NCBI GenBank assembly: GCA_963576735.1
Contig: OY755174.1
Location: 992,001-1,056,000 of the forward strand
Length of the DNA stretch: 64,000 bases
Origin: Bedellia somnulentella
Taxonomy: Eukaryota; Arthropoda; Insecta; Lepidoptera; Bedelliidae
Reading direction: 5' to 3'
Both the position numbers and the translations under genes were made by a program. Under the pieces are notes generated by a model that had not been told where the DNA came from, searched no databases, and worked only from the letters and a program-made list of their open reading frames with translations. Numbering within the stretch: position 1 is the stretch's first letter; each line of letters opens with the position of its first letter. This document shows, piece by piece, positions 55,279 through 64,000 of the stretch.

Positions 55279-55389
55279 AAATCTTTTCACCACTCAACTT
55301 CCAAAAGTGGCAGAGGAATTTCTTATTCTAAAGCTCTGGCTACCTCTTCTAGGGATTTATAGTTGTGAGTATATGTATGTATGTATGTA
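55279..55389 (+). mobile_element. SINE-A, 5'-truncated
   Basis: CATTCAACTTCC-type half from ATCTTTTCACCACTCAAC to the ATGT tail. Confidence 0.8.
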
Positions 55390-55420
55390 AGCACTCTGTG
55401 TAAGTATAAAATAACCAACA

Positions 55421-55492
55421 TACATACATGAACTCAAGCAATTTGTTCCTATTGGGATAGGCAGAGATTATTGATCGTCACTTTTTCACAGC
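55421..55492 (-). mobile_element. RTE 3' stub
   Basis: CCTATTGGGATAGGCAGAG and TTGATCGTCACTTTTTCAC. Confidence 0.65.
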
Positions 55493-55542
55493 ATAATTAA
55501 CATAAATTAAATGACAATAAAAGGTTTAGTAATGGTAAAATG

Positions 55543-55782
55543 CCGTGTAGTGTCGGCTTAGAATAGCACTACCCCATTTCTTCCGGTGGGCGTACGTAAG
55601 AGGCAACTAACGGTATTGGGGCTTTTAAGGGATTTTTGGGCGATGCGGTTGGAGACCCATCACCAACAACCTTTATATTACCATCTTTCCCCACTAAAAT
55701 TTCCAAAAGTAGCTGAGGAAAGTCCTTAGCTCTGGCTACCCCTTCTAGGGATCTATAGCCGTGAGTATATGTATGTATGTAT
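55543..55782 (+). mobile_element. SINE-A with 14 bp target duplication
   Basis: GTAATGGTAAAATG (55529-55542) and GTAATGGTTAAATG (55783-55796). Confidence 0.9.
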
Positions 55783-55961
55783 GTAATGGTTAAATGAGCA
55801 TTATTTTGAATGTGTCACATTCATTTTGGTATTTAATTTGGACGTCAAATAAATAACAGTCCTAAACTTGGTTAGCTCCGAACCAAGATACAGGTATTTT
55901 AAAGTCAATCTTTGTCTATATTTCTTTTACCTACACTTTACAAGAAACTCAAATATCATAA

Positions 55962-56323
55962 GTGACATGATAGTTCAGTGGGTAAGAACACCCGCCCGAA
56001 AAACAGAAGGGCGTGAGTTCCAATCCTGGGACGGGCCTACACCAATTTGTCTTTTCCAAAGTCATATGTGTGGTTAATTTATCATGGTTGCTAACGGTGA
56101 GGGAAAACATCGTGAGGAAACCCACATGGCTGAGTTGTACTTAGTCATGTGACAGTGTATTCGTACAAAACGGCGATAGGCCTGCCCCCTATCACGTGAG
56201 TACACTGTCTAAGCAAAACGTGGGTACCTTCTCTGGAAACTAGATGGCGCTTGCCATGTGAGATCAGGAGTATTGGTACCTCTGCCAACCCCTTCGGGGA
56301 TAAAACGGCGTGAACGTTTATGT
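55962..56323 (+). mobile_element. SINE-B, full length
   Basis: Head GATAGTTCAGTGGGTAAGA and GAGTTCCAATCCTGGGACGG (A-box, B-box), body, and 3' block CTCTGCCAACCCCTTCGGGG, ATAAAACGGCGTGAACG. Confidence 0.9.
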
Positions 56324-56715
56324 CAAATATCATAAAATATAACCTAAGATGGAAAATTTAATGATGAAAGTCTGTCGGACAAACATCAGTTAATAAAAAT
56401 TAAGCAAAGATATCTTCCAAGTCATCTGACTGAAGGTAATAACCAAACCTGGCCGAAATAACTATCCTGAAATTAAAATAAAAAGATGTCATTTACATGT
56501 GTATTAACATATTAACATGTTAATGTTAACATAATATCTTTGAATTTGCTTCTCAGGAAAAAATCTGCCAACTTTGGACTGGTAAAAGGTCTCCTGGGAT
56601 AACCCAATAATGACCTGAAAACCCTCTAGGTGACCTGGGGTCCTACGACAACCTCGTGTTGAAATCTGTTAATGCTTTTCTAAGCAGTAACTACTCCTAA
56701 ACGGCTCATTAATCA
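56324..56715. other. Unassigned AT-rich DNA
   Basis: Nothing recognised. Confidence 0.4.
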
Positions 56716-57290
56716 AACTCAAACGTTCACACGTATATCCCAAACGCGTATATCCCAAAGGGGTTGTCAGAGGTACTAATACTCCTGAACATCACATAAC
56801 ATTGTCACGTGCTGTTCAGAGTACCCATGTTTTATTGGACAGTGTAGTCACGGGATAGGAGGCAGGCCGTCGTTTTGTACGTATACACTGTCAAATGACC
56901 TAGTGAAACTTAGTCATGTGGGTTTTGCAACGAGGTTCTCCCTCACCATTAATAACCAAAATAAATTAACCACACATATGACTTTAAAAGAGACACATTG
57001 GTGTAGGCTGGACTCGTTTCCTATCCGACTTAGCTTAGGCACACTCCTTTGCCACGCCAGGGCGGCCTTCAGCCGCCCGGCAAACAAAGTCATGGTGACG
57101 CCGCGCCGCATAGGCCGCAGGGCCAGCAGCACCGAACCGGTGGAGTTTTAGTCGGTAGGAGTCCGACATACCGGGATCCACGAGGATTTCCCCACCGGTA
57201 AACAAAAAAAAAAAAAAAAGGCTAGACTCGGGAATCGAACCGATGCCTCTCTGCACGATAAACGCATGTTCCCACCAATGAATTATATTG
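56716..57290 (-). mobile_element. SINE-B split by a poly(A) retroposon
   Basis: Minus-strand SINE-B at 56716-57016 and 57220-57290. The tRNA-like head (GGTTCGATTCCCGAGTC on the minus strand) lies beyond the insert. The 3' part has a small duplication of CGTATATCCCAAA. Confidence 0.85.
57017..57219 (+). mobile_element. 5'-truncated poly(A) retroposon in SINE-B
   Basis: A 203 bp GC-rich sequence ending in ~16 A. The 11 bp duplication GGCTGGACTCG / GGCTAGACTCG flanks it (57006-57016, 57220-57230). It contains GGTGGAGTTTTAGTCGGTAG and GAGTCCGACATACCGGG, likely the 3' UTR of a poly(A)-tailed LINE. Confidence 0.8.
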
Positions 57291-57419
57291 GTTGCTTATC
57301 AACAGATTCATTATGAGATGAATGAAAGTCTTACGATTTCAAACTTTTATCACTTTGTGCTAAGCCTTTTTTTTTCAAAATATACCAGAGCAAAAACAAC
57401 TGTTTTAATTTTCCGTATT

Positions 57420-57640
57420 TATTTTAATTTTTTTCTCCGAGCAAATTTTTGGGAGAATTTATTGGAGCGAAGCTCCATTTACCCCCGACTTTTGCATTTC
57501 GTTGTGATCGTACTCCTCCCAAACGGCTCAACTCAGAACCCTGAAATTTTGCATGGTTGTCAAGGACTATGTCTAGATGGTTTATGTCAATTTTGATAAA
57601 AATCGGAGGAATAATCACCATTAAAAAATTATAATGTTAG
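57420..57640 (+). repeat. Possible Helitron-related segment
   Basis: GGAGCGAAGCTCC hairpin, then GTACTCCTCCCAAACGGCTC and AATTTTGCATGG, phrases often seen inside lepidopteran Helitrons. No A|TC or CTAG|T ends found. Confidence 0.35.
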
Positions 57641-57644
57641 TATA

Positions 57645-59337
57645 TGGAAAAATTACGTAAACAATACCAGCGCGTGAAAATAGAATATAGGTAGACTAGA
57701 AGCAAATAGGTAGACTCGATCGAAACCTTACCTGAATAATAATACATAAAAAAATAATGATTTTGAGTCGACAACATCTATCCGCAAAATTCGGATTGTC
57801 GAGTATTTTGCTAAATTTTAATGGTGCTGATTGCTGACAAACAAATCTTAGTCGCCATATTGACTGTCACCCGATGACATAAACGTTCCGTTTCATAATG
57901 TTTTTCAATCGTTTCGCAAAGGACAAGGAGGTTTTGATTGAGTCTACCATACTCCTTAACGAAATTAATATTATAGATACTATATACTTCAGTCGTTGAC
58001 GTTTCTCGATAATATTGTTTTTGCCACTTTTGTATCCGCTGTAGTGCATCACCAAATTGTAGTGCAGACTTCCAAACTACAATAAGCCTAGCAATTACGC
58101 AAACAGGAACTTAGAACACGTTTGTTCGAATTCATGACTTATATCTATTCCAGTCAGTAATGACAGTTTCTGCGTCTCTATTTGTATTAATTTGTTCTGA
58201 TTGTACTCATTATGCCGAAAATCGTATTGAAGTAGTTGAAGTATTTCATAAAATCTTTCATTGGTCGTGTATTTATTTGTTGTTTCTCCTTGCATTTGGT
58301 AAATATTGTCACAATTCTGGCAAGTGGATGCAGCGAAGGGCTCTTCGTAACGATGGCAAATTTAGTATGTTTGTCGGTATTCGCTAGCCGGTATTAGATA
58401 GCCATACGCTAGGATACCCCTTATTGTTCGATAGGCCCCCTTAGGCCGCGCGCAGTATTCGCTCCTTTTATTGGCATCCGACGGTCCCATGCCAACCTAG
58501 TATATTATAATTATAATTCATTTATAGGCCTACCTGTTTATTTCAATTTACCTTCTAGTATATCAAACATATTCATGGCTAGCCAATGCTTTAATAGAAA
58601 TCAATCAATCCTTCTTAAGAAACAAAATACACTTAAAGAAAATTAAATTTATTTTAAACCATATTTTGATACCAAAACATGAACTGCTAATGTACATAAA
58701 TCATAACGAACTAGTTTATAAGAATCTCAATCTAACCTAGTCACTCTTCCTCTAGGCTCAAAGAAATGACTACCTATATATTCGAAAGAAACAATCCTAA
58801 AAGACTCCTCTCATTGAAGCAAATGCGCGGGAAGAGCATCGCACCGAGTGCAGTTTGACATTTAACTCAAGGATTTCACGACTTTTTTTTTCTTTCTCGC
58901 GGAGAAATGATCGTTCACTATTTCCTTTACTGTTGCGAGAAATGCAGCCTTCATAGTGCAAAGACCTTGCACTCAATGCCATACACTCTTTCGTTTACAA
59001 CTCGAAAATAAAATAGCATTAAAACTGAACGCAAAGCTTTAACAACTACTTAGAGTAATGATGTAGGATTCTTTCTAGGGTAAAATTTCTTGTAAAAATA
59101 TTTTATATAAACACAGATTAGGCTTGGAGTATAACATAGTTAAATTGATGACATAACAGTCAAAAGTAACGTTTAAGTAAACACAGAGAAAAAAAGAAAA
59201 CTGACTGCGTTTAAAGAGTATTTCAGTCATGTTAAGTTTTTCTAATTCACGTCGTTATTAAATTGTCATTTGATTTGCATTTCTCGTGTCTATCGTTTAG
59301 ATACAGATATTATTTCTATTTTCTTAAAAGTCTTTTA
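57645..59337. other. Unassigned DNA, 1.7 kb
   Basis: Short frames only (66 and 62 codons on the minus strand at 57867-58295; 75 on plus at 58160-58387). None has a known motif or supports a gene. Confidence 0.35.
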
Positions 59338-59416
59338 TTACCACGAAGGACACATTTAACTCAAATAAAGAATTCGTTCAAAAAGGTAGGCGTCTGAAGA
59401 TTGAAAAAAAATTAAA

Positions 59417-59657
59417 GTACATACATACTCACGGCTAAAAATACCAAGAGAGTGTAGCTAGAGTTATATAATAAGAAATTCCTCAGCCACTTCTGGAAGT
59501 TGTGTGGTCATAAGTTAGGCACAGATAGGTTTTTTGAAATGGGTTTCCACCGCATCGCCCAAAAACCACTTAAAAGCCTCAATACCCTCAGCTGCCTCTT
59601 ACGAACACGTAGGGGGAAAAATGAGGTTGTGCTATTCTAAGCCGAAACTACACAGCT
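59417..59657 (-). mobile_element. SINE-A, diverged, inside RTE fragment
   Basis: Variant with AACCACTTAAAAGCCTCAA; both ends present. Confidence 0.8.
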
Positions 59658-59764
59658 GGAATTGTGGAATGGTATTTCAGAGTTTAAAGAACTACATCAG
59701 AGTCAACAGATAGTAGAGTGGGGGAAAGATTGTAAGACGTTAAAATAAAATAAAAGTGATGTAT

Positions 59765-60120
59765 ACGACGTGATAGCTCAATGGGTAGAACACCGGTTAA
59801 CGTGCAAGCGACTAGTGTTCAAATCCCGGGTCGGGCCTCCACCAATTTGTCTTTTCTAAAGACATATGTGTGGTTAATTTATCATGGTTGTTAACGGTGA
59901 GGGAAAACATCGTGAGGAAATCCACATGGCTGAGTTGTACTTAGTCATGTGACAGTGTATTCGCACAAAACGGCGATAGGCCTGCCCCCTATCACGTGAG
60001 TACACTGTCCATGCAAAACGTGGGTACTCTGAACACCAGGTGACAAAGTCACGTGATGTTCAGAAGTATTAGTACCTCTGCCAACTCCTTCGGGGATATT
60101 CAGCGAGAACGTTTATGTTA
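59765..60120 (+). mobile_element. SINE-B, full length (reference copy)
   Basis: Best tRNA-like head in the window: GATAGCTCAATGGGTAGAAC (A-box) and GTGTTCAAATCCCGGGTCG (B-box), about 30 bases apart. Non-coding body follows, ending CTCTGCCAACTCCTTCGGGG. Confidence 0.9.
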
Positions 60121-60262
60121 TGCTATGTTATGTTATGATGTATAAAATATTGATGAATGTAAATGAAGCTAGAGTTTTGCCAGGATTGTAGTAAGTGGGG
60201 ATCGTTAGTCTCTGCCTAGCCCAGTAGGCAAAAATGACGTGAATAAATGACTGTATGTCTTA

Positions 60263-60546
60263 TAAGAAAATTTCATGTCAAAAATGAATTAATTTTTGCT
60301 GAAGTTCATAGTCTCTGTTGAAAAGCATTCTTGGCAAAGGATATAAAACTTTAAATGTGCTTTTTATTACGGTGAATGTACTTACTTGCAACTTCGAAAG
60401 TAATGAGTGGATAAAGATGAGAATATTTTTTATTGCTGCGCTGAGTTAATCAATAAACTTAGGTCATTAATTAGCAAACGGAGCAAGCTTATTTCAACAT
60501 CGTTTTGGAAGTATGCTTCACTGAAAATTCTTATAGTTATACTTTT
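60263..60546. other. Unassigned DNA
   Basis: Nothing recognised. Confidence 0.4.
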
Positions 60547-60794
60547 ACATACATACATATACTCACGGCTATAAATCCCTAAAAGGGGTAGCCAGAGCTG
60601 AGAAATAATAAATTCCTCAGCCACTTTTGGAAGTTGAGTGGGGAAAAGATGGTAGTACAAAGGTTGTTGGTGATGGGTCTCCAACCGCATCGCCCAAAAA
60701 TTCCTTAAAAAGCCCCAAGTCCGTTAGTCGCCTCTTACGTACACCCACCGGAAGAAATGGGGTAGTGCTATTCTAAGCCGACACTACACAGCTA
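60547..60794 (-). mobile_element. SINE-A, full length
   Basis: Complete; TATACTT lies at both borders (a short possible target duplication). Confidence 0.85.
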
Positions 60795-60954
60795 TACTTC
60801 TCTTATAACATTATTAGTATAGTAAAGAATTCTATGAGGTCGTACTTGTAGACAATAGTTTTACAATTCTGAAAAGCTGCAGAAATATTGTACTAAGGAA
60901 ATTTATACGATTGTCTTGCAGGATGACCCTAGAGGTCATATAAGGAATGTAAAA

Positions 60955-61050
60955 GGCAGATGTCTGAAGTGTGACGTTTTATACCTGCAAAGGATTATAT
61001 TGGTTACGGTAGTCTCTACCTACCCCATGGAAACCAAAGGTATGTAGTGA
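60955..61050 (+). pseudogene. RTE 3' trace
   Basis: AGGCAGATGTCTGAAGTGTG and TAGTCTCTACCTACCCC; heavily decayed. Confidence 0.45.
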
Positions 61051-61571
61051 GATATTACTTTATGATGGTACATTTTTCTGAGCTGAGTCAGGCACTACCT
61101 ATAAACTATTGCTCTGCTGTGAAACATTGAGATTTTGATAACAAATTCGAAATTGTGTACAAAATGGCGGTTGAGCGGACTATTTCTTTTGTGAATTTTC
61201 ATACAGGTAATTTTATTTTCTTTTAAATTGAAATTGGTGCGGAACCCTAACTGCGCGAGTCTGACTCACACTAGGCCGGTGATTTTATTATTAAAATACC
61301 CCAAATCGTATAAACTCCAACCGAAAGCTGCCTAAAGTACTTAATAGCATAATCAATCTGTCCATCAATTGAATAAAACGCCTCATTTGGAAGAAAGTTT
61401 AATTAAACTCATTTTAATACGACCTTTACAAAAGGGCACATTAACTAATTGCACCGTACCAATACTTCTAATGGCTGATAGAAACAGATGTTGTTACACC
61501 TGGTTATACTTTTCATGGTTTTATTGCAAAACTTTTTAGAACCAGCAAATAGCACAAAGAGTTACTAAATA
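61051..61571. other. Unassigned DNA
   Basis: Nothing recognised. Confidence 0.4.
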
Positions 61572-61880
61572 CTCAAACCACTATTTCCCATTGGGATAGA
61601 TAGGGACCATGTATGGCGATTTTGGACGATCTTGGTAATTTTCTCATATCTGGTTGGTTTCATAAATATATGCAATCAGTTCTTTTTTAACAAATTTTCT
61701 ATTTAAATAGAATTTTCTTTCCGTGGCTGTAAATTACTCATGTTAATATCTACATTGATGGTCCATAAATATCTCACTTCCACTTCATTTCTATTATTCG
61801 TCATCATGTCGTCGTAAATAATTAAGCATTCTCTTCTCTATTAATTTTACCACCCTGGTTCTTTTACTACTCACACTTTT
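61572..61880 (-). pseudogene. RTE C-terminal fragment, old
   Basis: CCCATTGGGATAGATAGGGA and TTTTGGACGATCTTGG, continuing with scattered matches as far as TTCTCTTCTATTAATTTTAC. Confidence 0.5.
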
Positions 61881-61907
61881 ACTCAGACCTGACACAAAAT
61901 CAAACCA

Positions 61908-61990
61908 TGGGTAACTAGAGCTTGAGAAACATATAATTCGTCAGCGACTTTTGGAAGTTGAGTGAGGAAAATATTGTAAAATAAAGGGTG
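61908..61990 (-). mobile_element. SINE-A, degenerate 3' part
   Basis: GGTAACTAGAGCTTGAG and CTTTTGGAAGTTGAGTGAGG. Confidence 0.65.
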
Positions 61991-62063
61991 GTTAATGATA
62001 CAAATTTGGTTTAATATGACCTAATTCAATCATTAAGTCTGAATACAGGTAATATTAGAGGTA

Positions 62064-62311
62064 GCTGTGTAGTGTCGGCTTAGAATAGCACTACCCCATT
62101 TCTTCCGGTGGGTGTACGTAAGAGGCGACTAACGGTATTGGGGCTTTTAAGGGATATTCGGGCGATGCGGTTGGAGACCCATCACCAACAACCTTTATTC
62201 TACCATCTTTTCCCCACTCAACTTCCAAAAGTGGCTGAGAAAATTCTAATTTCTCAGCTCTGGCTACCTTTTAGGGATTTATAGCCGTGAGTATATGTAT
62301 GTATATGTATG
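62064..62311 (+). mobile_element. SINE-A with 11 bp target duplication
   Basis: TATTAGAGGTA (62053-62063) and TATTAGAGTTA (62312-62322). Confidence 0.9.
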
Positions 62312-62322
62312 TATTAGAGTTA

Positions 62323-62796
62323 CTAAATATGTCTACTAAAAAAAAGAAGATAAATAAACCATTTATCAGTATATGGCGGCATTCAATATATCCTTAGATT
62401 TCATTCCATGCTCGTCTAGAACAAGAAATCCGTGCAATATAAATCAATATGTAAATTCATTATAAATGTCATTCGAAGCATAGCTTTGTCGGCGTAGCGT
62501 GTTCTAAACGGTAAAGACATATACGATTATCTAGGCTAATTTGAATTGCTATTAAAATTGCTTTAGGGACAATTAAGACAACGTTCGAAGTACAATAAGT
62601 TTTATTTAACATAAGAGCGAGAGTTATTGCTATGGCGTTTTGATTAAGTAAATTAATTTAATAAGCAAAATTGCTTTTGAAATACTAGCGAGTATAATTA
62701 GGGTTATTATAATTATATTTCTGATATTCGCTATGGTGTTTGATTTAAGAATTGCACAGGCCTATTTTTCCCACGGTTTGCTTTATAGATGGATAG
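62323..62796. other. Unassigned AT-rich DNA
   Basis: Nothing recognised. Confidence 0.4.
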
Positions 62797-62862
62797 CTCA
62801 ACTCAACTCAAACTCAAACGTTCACGACTTATATACCCAAAGGGGTTAGCAGAGGTAATAGC
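62797..62862 (-). mobile_element. SINE-B, 3' stub
   Basis: ACTCAAACTCAAACGTTCAC, CCAAAGGGGTTAGCAGAGG. Confidence 0.7.
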
Positions 62863-63308
62863 TATGACAAAACTAAAAGGACTAGTCCATACATAAACAT
62901 ATCCTGGCTGTTCGTGCCTATTAAAGTACAAGTAGCTTAATCTAAGCCAGGGATTTTTAATCAAATTATGTAAACAATATTATGTATGGCTGTCAAATTA
63001 GTGCTCCGTTTTTCCAATCGAAATGAACCATAAATGTAAAAGCTGTTTTCAAACGATAAAACACAATTGAAATTGGTTCAGAAGTAAAATGTAACAAAGG
63101 CTGCCTTCTCGTTGATACTTAAAAGATTACCGGCTATTTCAGCGACCATTTCTCCTTATTAAAAACTATGAAAATAGCTACTTTCGGACTTATTAATACA
63201 AAAGTCTTCATACTTGACTTAAAATATCTATTTCCCATTTTTTACATGAGGGTTATTGTGACCGCACTAAGGAACCTGGATGTTTAAGGGATTTATGGAT
63301 TTTATAAT
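62863..63308. other. Unassigned AT-rich DNA
   Basis: Nothing recognised. Confidence 0.4.
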
Positions 63309-63558
63309 GCTGTGTAGTGACGCCTTAGAATAGCACTACCCCATTTCTTCCGGTGGGTGTACGTAAGAGGCGACTAACGGTATCGGGGCTTTTAAGGGAT
63401 TATTGGGCTATGCGGTTGGAGACCCATCACCAACAACCTTTATATTTAACATCTTTTCCCCACTCACATTTCCAAAAGTGGATGAGAAATTTCTAATTCC
63501 TTAGGTCTGGCTGCCCCTTCTAGGGATTTACAGCCGTGAGTATATGTGTATGTGTATA
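63309..63558 (+). mobile_element. SINE-A, full length
   Basis: Complete plus-strand copy; TTATAAT/TATAATT at the borders. Confidence 0.85.
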
Positions 63559-64000
63559 ATTAAAAATACAATATCTAATGACCCTTTGTGGCATATTTAG
63601 TTTATTCAATCATGTTTTTCATCTTATCTGTGATCGTATCTTATAGAAGCGAATGAAACAAAGTTCAATTTGAAGCTCTGTTTATCCCTCCTTAAAGATA
63701 TAGTGATTGATAAGCTTCGTAGGTAGATAAGGGAGAAAATAAAATGAAAATTAATAATAACCTAAAACTGCTATTTACTTAACGTTAATGAAAGTAGTAT
63801 CCTAAGGTGAGGTTTTTATATTCTTTAACAACCTGTTAGTAAAAAGTTACACGCTGTTCCTTTTCATTGATTTGAATGAGTCTTTTAATTAAATTTATGT
63901 AAATTTTGCTAGAAAAGCTGTTTTTAATTTAAAAACTGCACCTATATTTGTTGAGAGCTAAATAGCATGCAAATATGCCACTAATACGCAAAAAGAAAAC
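63559..64000. other. Unassigned AT-rich DNA
   Basis: Nothing recognised up to the window end. Confidence 0.4.

Larger units (their letters stand above)
59338..60262 (+). pseudogene. RTE 3' fragment split by SINE-A and SINE-B
   Basis: 59338-59416 (ACCACGAAGGACACATTT, AAAAAGGTAGGCGTCTGAAG) continues at about 60135-60262 (ATTGATGAATGTAAATGAAG, TAGTCTCTGCCTAGCCC, ATGACGTGAATAAATG). About 715 bp of other repeats lie between. Confidence 0.7.

Overview
This window looks like AT-rich intergenic or intronic DNA from an insect, most likely a moth or butterfly. That is an inference from the repeats: RTE and CR1-like non-LTR retrotransposons, Helitrons with A|TC and CTAG|T boundaries, and two abundant SINE-like families of a kind seen in lepidopteran genomes. 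I found no convincing host protein-coding gene, no rRNA and no intact tRNA gene. Almost everything recognisable is mobile DNA or its remains. There is one assembly gap of 200 N (7646-7845).

The dominant feature is a ~245 bp retroposon called SINE-A here. About 50 full or partial copies lie in both orientations, by eye roughly one sixth of the window. A second family, SINE-B (~360 bp), has a tRNA-like head with A-box and B-box motifs. An RTE-type LINE is present as one 1.8 kb copy with an uninterrupted 593-codon reverse transcriptase frame (61-1868), one 1.37 kb frameshifted copy (42204-43569) and a dozen or more short fragments. The 3' ends of the LINE and both SINEs share a related block (CTCTGSCTACCCC, a short loop, GGGG, then GCGTGAG or a variant). 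The LINE and SINE-A also share an ATGT-repeat tail. The simplest reading is that the LINE supplies the enzyme and the SINEs are its passengers.

Layout: 1-4345 is a CR1-like LINE (+) split by the RTE copy, with a 12 bp target duplication. 4.5-17.6 kb holds SINEs, a Helitron (6290-6728), a CR1-like LINE remnant (-) at 6.9-7.56 kb, the gap, old RTE pieces, and a foldback with a tRNA-like centre (17313-17623). 18.1-20.0 kb is a 1.86 kb non-coding element with 28-29 bp terminal inverted repeats and repeated internal motifs. 20.1-21.4 kb holds a diverged local duplication. 23.9-28.1 kb has two Helitrons (- then +). 30.5-31.1 kb is a palindrome-rich terminal-inverted-repeat element with a 51-codon ORF. 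34.3-38.2 kb is a dense nest: RTE fragments, a SINE-A flanked by a ~74 bp duplication, two adjacent Helitrons (one with a RepHel helicase relic and a SINE-A insertion), and the 3' end of an RTE. 42.2-43.6 kb is the second large RTE copy. 48.0 kb has a 100 bp foldback with a 9 bp target duplication. 49-64 kb is SINEs, RTE fragments, MITEs and unassigned AT-rich DNA.

The genes do not form a pathway. The functional relationships are parasitic: RTE with its SINEs, and a helicase-bearing Helitron lineage with its non-autonomous copies. Divergence among copies, nested insertions and internal duplications record several rounds of activity.
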